In this document: positions 8,820 to 13,798 of the stretch, in pieces
Layout: the number at the start of each line of letters is the position of its first letter
Numbering within the stretch: the first letter of the stretch is position 1
From: Anaerolineae bacterium
GTDB taxonomy: Bacteria > Chloroflexota > Anaerolineae > Promineifilales > Promineifilaceae
DNA length: 13,798 nt
Reading direction: 5' to 3'
Assembly: GCA_028277515.1 (NCBI GenBank)
Contig: JANQGC010000288.1
Location: 1 to 13,798, forward strand
Position numbers and translations under genes: made by a program
The notes under the pieces: model-generated
Database searches by the model: none
What the model saw: the letters and a program-made list of their open reading frames with translations, nothing else
Told to the model about the DNA's origin: nothing

Positions 8820-9368
8820 TTAAATCGCGTGGCCATTTCCAACGATGACACTTTCCATATTCTCTTTTGAGATGGCACTGCCTCTTACCATAGCCACCCG
8901 GCCGGTGCGCACCATTTCTCTAATGCCAAATTGTTCAAGCAGCCTGAGAAGGGCGTTCACTCTGTCTTCCCTGGCTACGATGCGAATGATCACCGAATCT
9001 ATGTCCACATCAACAACACTAGCCCGGTAGATGTCAACCAACTGCATGATCTCCCCACGCGTACTGCTGTCTGCGTTGACCCGGATGAGCGCCATTTCAT
9101 ATTCTACCCTGGGCTCACGGGTCACATCCTGGATTTCCAGAACGTTGATTAATTTATATAACTGCATGCGCACTTGTTGGGTATCCCGTTCGCTGCCTTT
9201 AACCACAAATGTCATGCGGCTGACTCCCGGTTTTTCTGTGTTTCCAACCGTAAGACTTTCGATATTAAAGTTTCGCCGACCGAACAAACCAGATACACGG
9301 TTTAGTACGCCCGGTTTATCCTCAACCCAGGCGATCATGGTGTGGCGTTTTTGTTGATTAGCTTCCAT
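8820..9368 (-). CDS. ilvN: Acetolactate synthase small (regulatory) subunit
   Basis: This is the regulatory subunit of acetohydroxyacid synthase. It activates IlvB and carries valine feedback inhibition through its ACT domain. It has 182 residues: an N-terminal ACT domain at about 9-82 ([31 protein letters not shown]) and a C-terminal ACT-like domain at about 90-168 ([40 protein letters not shown]). Its ATG overlaps the ilvB stop by one base (TAATG), and an AAGGAG lies 11 bases upstream within the ilvB end, so translation is probably coupled. The symbol ilvH is used for the same role in other genomes. Confidence 0.96.
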   Translation of the reverse strand: MEANQQKRHTMIAWVEDKPGVLNRVSGLFGRRNFNIESLTVGNTEKPGVSRMTFVVKGSERDTQQVRMQLYKLINVLEIQDVTREPRVEYEMALIRVNADSSTRGEIMQLVDIYRASVVDVDIDSVIIRIVAREDRVNALLRLLEQFGIREMVRTGRVAMVRGSAISKENMESVIVGNGHAI

Positions 9369-11083
9369 TATTCTTCATTCTCCTTTTCCGGTAGAGGGCG
9401 CCGGATCATGTCAACATTACTGCCGCCTGCAGCAACCATCGGAAAGACATTTGTCAGTTCATCCACCTGGAAGTCAATTAAAAATGGTCCATCATAAGCT
9501 TGTGCTTCCTTAAGTACCTTGCTGACATCTTCTTTGGCTGTAATTGAACGGCCGGGAATACCATAAGCCTCAGCTATTTTTATGAAGTCCGGGTTAAATA
9601 ATGGGGTGCCGGAATAACGCTTGTTATAAAAGATATCCTGCCATTGCCGGACCATTCCCAAATAACCATTGTTAATCAATGCCATTTTGATAGGTAAGCG
9701 TTCTTGCATGACGGTCGAAAGTTCATGCATGGTCATTTGGAATCCACCGTCCCCGGCCACAACCCAAATTTCCTCATCCGGGCTGCCAATTTGAGCGCCA
9801 ATCGCGGCGGGTAGGGCATAGCCCATTGTTCCTAAACCCCCGGAGGTGAGCAGGCTGCGTCTCTTGGTGTGCGGAAAGTATTGCGCTTCCCACATCTGAT
9901 GTTGGCCAACATCGGTAACGACCGTGCAGTCCCCTTCATTTGTTGCATACCATAATTCACGCATGATATAAGGTGCAATCAGGTCGTCAATCTCTTGATA
10001 CAAAATATCCCGTTCATCGCTGTCAGATTTCCATTCGTTTATTTGTTCGAGCCAGGCCGGATGCTCATTTGGTTCGATTAGCGGCAGAAGCTCGCGTAGA
10101 GTGAGTAGAGCATCTCCCACAACCGGGGTGTGAATGGTTAAATTTTTGCCCATTTCGGCCGGATCGAGATCAACATGAATGATCTTTGCCTTGGGAGCGA
10201 AGGTGGAAAATGCGCCGGTCAAACGGTCATCCAACCGGGCACCAATGGCAAACATCACATCACATTCTTGCATCGCGTAATTCGTATGTGATGCGCCGTG
10301 CATGCCTCCCCAACTGATCGATAGGGGATGCGTTGAGGGGAAGCAGCCAATGCCAAGCAAACTTGTGGCCACGGGAATGTTGGCCAGTTCCGCGAACTGG
10401 CGTAATTCTTTTTCAGCTTTGGCAATTGAAACCCCTTGTCCGGCAACAATGACAGGCCGGTTGGCTTCATTAATCAATTTAGCTGCGCGGGCGACGGAAT
10501 GGGGATCGGGCGCCGTCAGGTTGGGTCTATACCCGGGAAGATTGACTTCAGCCGGATATTCAAACGGCATTCTATCTTGTTGAACGTCCTTGCAGATGTC
10601 TACCAGCACGGGTCCCGGACGGCCGGTTTGGGCGATGTAAAAAGCCTCTTTTAGGGCCATTGGCAAATCTTTAATTTCCGTAATCAGATAATTATGTTTG
10701 GTGACAGGCATACTGATGCCAAACACATCCGATTCTTGAAAGCCATCCCGGCCGAGCAAACTGGTCGGCACCTGTCCGGTGATAGCCACAACGGGTGTTG
10801 AATCCATATAAGCCGTGGCCAATCCGGTGATCAGGTTTGTAGCTCCGGGTCCCGAGGTACAAATGGTTACTCCGACTTTTCCTGTAGCTCGCGCATAACC
10901 ATCAGCCATGTGTGAAGCACCTTGTTCATGAGTGGTGGTGATGGCATGAATGGGATAATTATATTTACTCAGGTCGTCATAAGTTGGGAGGATGGCTCCA
11001 CCGGTGATGCCAAAAACGACATCAACACCCTCATGCATTAAGCTCTCCCAAATTATTTGGCCTCCGGTCTTCATCTCGCTCAT
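9368..11083 (-). CDS. ilvB: Acetolactate synthase large (catalytic) subunit
   Basis: This thiamine-diphosphate enzyme condenses two pyruvates to 2-acetolactate, or pyruvate with 2-oxobutyrate to acetohydroxybutyrate. It is the first common step of valine, leucine and isoleucine synthesis. From the chosen start it has 571 residues with the three domains of the family. The N-terminal pyrimidine domain has FGITGGAILP near 24-33 and the catalytic Glu53 in THEQGASHMADG. The central FAD/DHAP-like domain follows. The C-terminal pyrophosphate domain has GDGGFQMTMHE and INNGYLGMVRQW (Mg and ThDP site). The in-frame frame extends upstream to an ATG at 11140. The ATG at 11083 (MSEMKTGG) is chosen because GAGGAG lies 7 bases before it and the extra 19 residues do not resemble the family. 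It heads the operon after an attenuator leader. Confidence 0.97.
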   Translation of the reverse strand: MSEMKTGGQIIWESLMHEGVDVVFGITGGAILPTYDDLSKYNYPIHAITTTHEQGASHMADGYARATGKVGVTICTSGPGATNLITGLATAYMDSTPVVAITGQVPTSLLGRDGFQESDVFGISMPVTKHNYLITEIKDLPMALKEAFYIAQTGRPGPVLVDICKDVQQDRMPFEYPAEVNLPGYRPNLTAPDPHSVARAAKLINEANRPVIVAGQGVSIAKAEKELRQFAELANIPVATSLLGIGCFPSTHPLSISWGGMHGASHTNYAMQECDVMFAIGARLDDRLTGAFSTFAPKAKIIHVDLDPAEMGKNLTIHTPVVGDALLTLRELLPLIEPNEHPAWLEQINEWKSDSDERDILYQEIDDLIAPYIMRELWYATNEGDCTVVTDVGQHQMWEAQYFPHTKRRSLLTSGGLGTMGYALPAAIGAQIGSPDEEIWVVAGDGGFQMTMHELSTVMQERLPIKMALINNGYLGMVRQWQDIFYNKRYSGTPLFNPDFIKIAEAYGIPGRSITAKEDVSKVLKEAQAYDGPFLIDFQVDELTNVFPMVAAGGSNVDMIRRPLPEKENEE

Positions 11084-11090
11084 AGGGTTG

Positions 11091-11096
11091 CTCCTC
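11091..11096 (-). promoter_or_regulatory. Ribosome-binding site deciding the ilvB start
   Basis: GAGGAG on the minus strand sits 7 bases before the ATG at 11083, near ideal spacing. The upstream in-frame ATG at 11140 has no such site and falls inside the 11123-11144 hairpin. Confidence 0.75.
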
Positions 11097-11122
11097 TTTT
11101 TTGCCTGGTTAAAGGCTAATGG

Positions 11123-11144
11123 GCGCAAGCTGGAAAGCATGCGC
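11123..11144 (-). repeat. Hairpin repeat copy B in the ilvB 5' leader
   Basis: This 22-base imperfect palindrome (plus strand GCGCAAGCTGGAAAGCATGC then GC) has 9-base arms with one T-T mismatch and a 4-base loop. It differs from copy A at 11179-11200 in only 3 positions. It lies between the attenuator terminator and the ilvB Shine-Dalgarno. It may be a REP-like intergenic repeat or a functional pair of mRNA stem-loops. Confidence 0.6.
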
Positions 11145-11178
11145 TACTTTGTAAAACGAACATTCCTGTTTGTTTAAG

Positions 11179-11200
11179 GCGCAAGCTAGAAAGCTTACGC
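11179..11200 (-). repeat. Hairpin repeat copy A in the ilvB 5' leader
   Basis: This 22-base palindrome (plus strand GCGCAAGCTAGAAAGCTTAC then GC) has nine-base arms that pair fully, counting one G-U, around a 4-base loop. It begins 7 bases downstream of the attenuator U-tract in the direction of transcription. With copy B it forms a tandem pair 34 bases apart. Confidence 0.6.
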
Positions 11201-11206
11201 ACCAAT

Positions 11207-11234
11207 AAAAAAACCGCCCTGTTGGGCGGTTTTT
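11207..11234 (-). terminator. Attenuator terminator of the ilv-leu operon
   Basis: On the minus strand AAAAACCGCCC (11234-11224), loop AACA and GGGCGGTTTTT (11219-11209) form a perfect 11-bp stem whose upper 6 pairs are all G-C. Seven T residues run from 11213 to 11207. It lies 33 bases after the stop codon of a Leu/Val/Ile-rich leader peptide and 124 bases before the ilvB start. That is the position of an attenuator, not a gene-end terminator. Its A-run on the other side also lets it work in the plus direction. Confidence 0.9.
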
Positions 11235-11278
11235 GATTACCTGTGCTACTCTTTTTGCACTCGTTTCTCACCCAACAG
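11219..11278 (-). promoter_or_regulatory. Antiterminator pairing for the ilv-leu attenuator
   Basis: CTGTTGGG (11278-11271), overlapping the last sense codons of the leader peptide, is the exact reverse complement of CCCAACAG (11226-11219), which covers the 5' arm, loop and first G of the terminator. One G-U and one more G-C pair extend it to 10 bp (11278-11269 with 11219-11228). The two folds exclude each other. A ribosome stalled in the upstream Leu/Val/Ile codons would leave this segment free to block the terminator. A ribosome reaching the stop codon would cover it and let the terminator form. The pairing is seen in sequence; the mechanism is inferred. Confidence 0.8.
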
Positions 11279-11345
11279 ATATTGCATCCTTATCAATAAT
11301 AAGGACGAGGCTAATAAGAACGACGAGTTTGCTATTAAAATTCAT
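11268..11345 (-). CDS. ilv-leu operon leader peptide (attenuation), 25 aa
   Basis: This short reading frame runs from ATG at 11345 to TGA at 11268. Residues 7-17 read LVVLISLVLII, and 12 of the 25 residues are Leu, Val or Ile (4 Leu, 4 Val, 4 Ile). The codons used are CTC, CTT, GTC, GTT, ATT and ATA. Such a run directly ahead of a strong terminator and an ilv-leu operon is the classical sign of ribosome-mediated attenuation, as in the ilv and leu leaders of enteric bacteria. The peptide itself is probably unimportant, its translation being the sensor. The ribosome-binding site is weak: AGAGA-like bases about 10 upstream. The frame ends exactly at the antiterminator segment. No gene symbol is assigned because naming varies between organisms. 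Confidence 0.88.
   Translation of the reverse strand: MNFNSKLVVLISLVLIIDKDAISVG
11285..11307 (-). promoter_or_regulatory. Possible pause hairpin within the leader peptide gene
   Basis: CGTCCTTAT (11307-11299), loop TATTG and ATAAGGATG (11293-11285) form a 9-bp stem with one G-U. It covers the last Val-Leu-Ile-Ile control codons. It sits where the 1:2 pause hairpin of known attenuators lies, so it could hold RNA polymerase until a ribosome arrives. It does not directly overlap the antiterminator strand, so its role is inferred. Confidence 0.5.
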
Positions 11346-11385
11346 TCTACTATCTCTAAAAAAGTGGCTACCCAACTTTTAAAGT

Positions 11386-11445
11386 AGTATAGTGGGTTGC
11401 TTTATAAACTGCTATATACAATATGCCCCACGATTGTACCCCCAA
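11386..11445 (-). promoter_or_regulatory. Probable promoter region of the ilv-leu operon
   Basis: A promoter must lie between the upstream terminator (11496) and the leader ATG (11345). On the minus strand I see TATACT (11391-11386), TATAAA (11406-11401) and TATTGT (11423-11418) as -10 candidates. Only TATTGT has a tolerable -35 partner, TTGGGG (11445-11440), 16 bases away. None is strong, so the exact promoter is not settled. The region is clearly AT-rich and intergenic. Confidence 0.3.
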
Positions 11446-11472
11446 GTTATCGGAAGTGCACAAGGGATCGTG
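11429..11472. repeat. Interrupted inverted repeat upstream of the ilv-leu promoter region
   Basis: CACGAT (11429-11434) and ATCGTG (11467-11472) are inverted repeats 32 bases apart. TTGT and ACAA lie inside them, and a GTGCAC palindrome is at 11456-11461. It could be a regulator-binding site for the operon, but arms of this length occur by chance. Confidence 0.25.
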
Positions 11473-11495
11473 AAAATGAATACCGGGAAAACATC

Positions 11496-11525
11496 AAAAA
11501 GGGCGATATGATTGTCGCCCTTTTT
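11496..11525 (-). terminator. Intrinsic terminator downstream of the PucR-family gene
   Basis: AAAAAGGGCGA (11496-11506) and TCGCCCTTTTT (11515-11525) pair perfectly over 11 bp around an 8-base loop. The minus-strand 3' arm ends in a five-base T-run. It lies 140 bases after the stop of the 553-aa regulator gene and separates it from the ilv-leu operon. Its symmetry makes it potentially bidirectional. I see no convincing gene in the 140 bases between the stop and this hairpin. Confidence 0.8.
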
Positions 11526-11664
11526 GATTCCCACTATTTCCCACTGAACCGCGCATTTAAGCGCAAGCCTATAAAGAGTATAGCAGGGGCAAGGTTTTCA
11601 ATCTACGGTAAAGTTGTCAGATTATATCTGGTAGAAGATTGTGAAAAATATACAAAAGCTGCTG

Positions 11665-13326
11665 TTAATTGATTAAAGATCGCTGTTTATGCAGTTGCCA
11701 CAGCTTTAATGAAAGGTGTAGGGCTAATCGCATATTGGCGTTATTTAAATCCTGTCCGGTGAGTTCTTGTATACGCTCCATGCGATAAAGAAGGGTGTTG
11801 CGGTGGACAAACAAATTTTCGGCCGTGCGGCTGATATTACCATGATGGTCGAAGTAAGCTTCTAACGTTTGCACAAGGCTGCCTCGGTGTTCCTCATCAT
11901 ATATGGCGAGGGGGGAGATGATTTGGGAGGAAAATTTTTCGACCACTTCGATGTTTTCTAATTCACAAAGCAGTTGGTAGACACCTAAACTGTTGAATTC
12001 AACGATGGTGCGGCCGAGTTTTAACCTTTCCCCGACATCCATCGCCTGCAATGCTTCACGATAGACACGAGGCCAATCTTCTAGGGTGTTTGCCGGACCA
12101 CTCATACCACCAATGAGGTTTGCATTAGGAAATTCAACCTCAACCTGTTCCGTCAGGCGGCGGGTTAATTCATGGGCAGCATCCATATTATCAGGCTCTT
12201 TAAGTGATTGAAAAACACATAAAAACTGGCCACCATAATCATGAACAAGAGCGGGACGGGTATGATTGTTCAGCAACCAATTTAAAGTTGTTTCCAGCCG
12301 TCTCAATGTGGGCGCATTTGGACCCATCCAGGTTAAGGTCAAAATGGCATGTGCGGGACGTGTATCATGATCGAGCCGGCTAGAGAGCCGCGTGATCTCA
12401 TCCGCCGGAAGGGTCCCGGCTAACAAACCCTCTAAAAAGTCGCCACGTAACGCTTTTTTAGCCTCACTGACAGCCTTAGCCTTGGCCATTTCGAGGGCGC
12501 AGGCCGCTGCGCCTTGCTCTACGGTTAAGCTATCTAATAAATCGAGGCTGCCCGCCGGTCCAACGACAGATAGATAGCCGCGCGCTCTGTCACCGGAGAT
12601 GATAGGGCTTATCAATCGACCCATTTTTTCGATAGGCAAGATTTGCTGCCAATTGCTTTGCCGGGCGCGTGCGGCCGCCTTTCGATTCAATAAAATTGGC
12701 GGAAGTTGGTCCCTCTGTTTCATAGCACGGCGGAGCAGATCTTGATCGACCGAACTGTCACTTGGCCAGCTTTCAGCCTTAATTTCCAAACGCTTATCCT
12801 GGACAATAACGATTTTCCCGGTGAGATTGGACATGACATCGGTCATCGCTTGAAGCCCTTTCCCTTCGCGCGACATTTCGGATAGCCTGCGGTAGAGTTG
12901 CATTGTGCGCTCGCTTGTTGCCTGCTGCCGATCAACCAGGAGCGAAGAAATGGATTGGTGGACTTCGCGCACAGAAATATCTTGGGAGCAGATGACTAAC
13001 GGCAGATTGTTTTTTCGCGCATCCTCAGCTACTACAGATGGCACATTACGAAAAAGGACAACGGCTGAAACGGAAAGATTGGCCAGCAATGAGAGGCGAT
13101 TGGAAAAATCGACAACCGTTAATTGTTCCTGAAGATGGAGGGGAACAATCACTAAATCTTCTTCTTCAATTTGTTCGGCCAAATCTGACCAGGAGGTTAA
13201 CAAAGATACCCAGCGAATGACACGTTTTGCTCCACTTGCTCCGCCGACAATTGTCGTGCTAAGTGGAAGGGCTAATCGTAATATATCGCCTAGATTGACT
13301 TCGTTGGGTCGGTTTTGGTTCACCAT
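11665..13326 (-). CDS. PucR/CdaR-family helix-turn-helix transcriptional regulator
   Basis: This 553-residue soluble regulator has a PucR-type layout. The N-terminal PucR domain is at about residues 10-130 (LGDILRLALPL, EEEDLVIVPLHLQEQL, NNLPLVICSQDI). A GAF-like sensor region follows at about 155-285 (GRLISPIISGDRARGYLSVV). A CdaR GGDEF-like region spans about 320-440 with no enzymatic signature seen. The C-terminal PucR helix-turn-helix is at about 485-545 (YFDHHGNISRTAENLFVHRN then TLLYRMERIQ). Family members respond to small metabolites and activate purine, amino acid or sugar-acid catabolism, but the ligand here cannot be told. The start ATG at 13326 lacks a clear Shine-Dalgarno, and GTG at 13323 is a possible alternative. 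It lies 22 bases after the histidine kinase gene and is probably co-transcribed with it. A terminator separates it from the ilv-leu operon, so control of that operon is not implied. Confidence 0.88.
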   Translation of the reverse strand: MVNQNRPNEVNLGDILRLALPLSTTIVGGASGAKRVIRWVSLLTSWSDLAEQIEEEDLVIVPLHLQEQLTVVDFSNRLSLLANLSVSAVVLFRNVPSVVAEDARKNNLPLVICSQDISVREVHQSISSLLVDRQQATSERTMQLYRRLSEMSREGKGLQAMTDVMSNLTGKIVIVQDKRLEIKAESWPSDSSVDQDLLRRAMKQRDQLPPILLNRKAAARARQSNWQQILPIEKMGRLISPIISGDRARGYLSVVGPAGSLDLLDSLTVEQGAAACALEMAKAKAVSEAKKALRGDFLEGLLAGTLPADEITRLSSRLDHDTRPAHAILTLTWMGPNAPTLRRLETTLNWLLNNHTRPALVHDYGGQFLCVFQSLKEPDNMDAAHELTRRLTEQVEVEFPNANLIGGMSGPANTLEDWPRVYREALQAMDVGERLKLGRTIVEFNSLGVYQLLCELENIEVVEKFSSQIISPLAIYDEEHRGSLVQTLEAYFDHHGNISRTAENLFVHRNTLLYRMERIQELTGQDLNNANMRLALHLSLKLWQLHKQRSLIN

Positions 13327-13348
13327 TGCAGTAAATTATAAATAATTA

Positions 13349-13798
13349 TTAGGGTGTCGTTTGTTGGGCAACCGGGAGGCGAACTATAAAGGTCGTTCCT
13401 TCATTGGGCAGGCTGACGACGTTTATCTCCCCCCCGTGTTGCTCAATGATACGATGACAGGTAGCCAAACCAAGTCCAGTTCCTTTTCCAGGTTCCTTGG
13501 TTGTATAAAAAGGTTCAAAGATATGGGCTGATTCGGCCGTTGACATCCCCTTTCCATTATCGTGAAACAATATGTGGATTTGATCGGGTTGCTCTCCTAA
13601 ACGGGTAACGATTTCTATACGTCGCTCACCCGACTTTTCTTGCAAGGCATCGCGAGCGTTTAATATCAGGTTGAGCCAGACGCTCTTCATATGTTCCCAA
13701 CTGGCGACGATGGGAGGAAGTTGATCATTCGTGCGCCGGCTGACTTCGATTCCGGCCGAATTAAGCTGATAACTGACCAGGTCTAAAGCCGCATCGAC
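13349..13798 (-). CDS. Sensor histidine kinase, C-terminal ATPase domain only (5' end outside window)
   Basis: The last 149 codons are visible and stay open to the window edge, read by hand in the frame of the ATG at 13690. That ATG is an internal codon, not the start. The segment is a HATPase_c domain: N box NLILNARDAL (visible residues 43-52), G1 box DNGKGM, F box FEPFYTTK, and G2 box GTGLGLATCHRIIEQHGGEI. The form resembles NtrB/HPK4-like kinases. The phosphoacceptor histidine and sensor domains lie outside the window. The usual response-regulator partner is not downstream; a PucR-type regulator follows after 22 bases. The kinase's own signal is unknown. Confidence 0.9.
   Translation of the reverse strand, partial: VDAALDLVSYQLNSAGIEVSRRTNDQLPPIVASWEHMKSVWLNLILNARDALQEKSGERRIEIVTRLGEQPDQIHILFHDNGKGMSTAESAHIFEPFYTTKEPGKGTGLGLATCHRIIEQHGGEINVVSLPNEGTTFIVRLPVAQQTTP

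Noticed and set aside
11084..11140. 19-codon N-terminal extension of IlvB from the ATG at 11140
   Set aside because: The ATG lies inside a repeat hairpin with no ribosome-binding site, whereas the ATG at 11083 has GAGGAG at 7 bases and gives the normal family N-terminus.
11207..11460. T-box riboswitch as control of the ilv-leu operon
   Set aside because: I could not find the conserved T-box bases (AGGGUGG..ACC-GCG type) ahead of the terminator. The leader peptide and pairing explain the region better.
11397..11672. 91-codon plus-strand open frame between the PucR gene and the ilv leader
   Set aside because: It begins with TTG without a Shine-Dalgarno, runs through the terminator hairpin at 11496-11525 and overlaps the end of the PucR gene. 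Its translation resembles no family I know.

Overview
Every confident gene in this 13.8 kb window reads on the minus strand, so transcription runs from high to low coordinates. The core is a branched-chain amino acid operon in the order ilvB-ilvN-ilvC-leuA-leuC-leuD-cimA-leuB (about 11083 down to 1179). Upstream of it lie a complete PucR/CdaR-type regulator gene (13326-11665) and the C-terminal ATPase part of a sensor histidine kinase cut by the window edge (13798-13349). Downstream lies lhgO for L-2-hydroxyglutarate oxidase, also cut by the edge (1051-1).

The operon encodes acetohydroxyacid synthase (both subunits), ketol-acid reductoisomerase, 2-isopropylmalate synthase, isopropylmalate isomerase (both subunits), (R)-citramalate synthase and 3-isopropylmalate dehydrogenase. 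With LeuA and CimA side by side, one LeuCD/LeuB set can serve two routes: leucine from 2-oxoisovalerate, and 2-oxobutyrate for isoleucine from pyruvate plus acetyl-CoA, without threonine deaminase. IlvBN and IlvC then feed valine, leucine and isoleucine. ilvD (dihydroxyacid dehydratase), ilvE (transaminase) and ilvA are not in the window.

The roughly 580 bases between the PucR gene and ilvB contain the strongest regulatory signal. A 25-codon leader peptide has 12 Leu/Val/Ile codons, 10 of them within an 11-residue run. It is followed by a perfect GC-rich terminator hairpin with a 7-U tail. A segment at the leader stop codon is exactly complementary to the 5' arm and loop of that terminator. 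This is the layout of translation-coupled transcription attenuation responding to all three branched-chain amino acids. A pair of near-identical 22-base hairpins lies between the terminator and the ilvB ribosome-binding site. Inside the operon, a terminator-like hairpin separates ilvC from leuA, and a nested set of inverted repeats separates cimA from leuB.

Organism: a bacterium of moderate GC content (roughly 45-50% by eye), with mixed Shine-Dalgarno strength and some TTG starts. I see no T-box leader, which is the usual control of ilv-leu operons in Firmicutes. The gene order, the PucR/histidine kinase neighbourhood and the protein character suggest Chloroflexota (Anaerolineae/Caldilineae-like). 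That is an inference from general impression, not a search result. I see no mobile element, CRISPR array, rRNA or tRNA. Most of the window is ordinary biosynthesis, and the novelty, if any, is in its RNA-level regulation.
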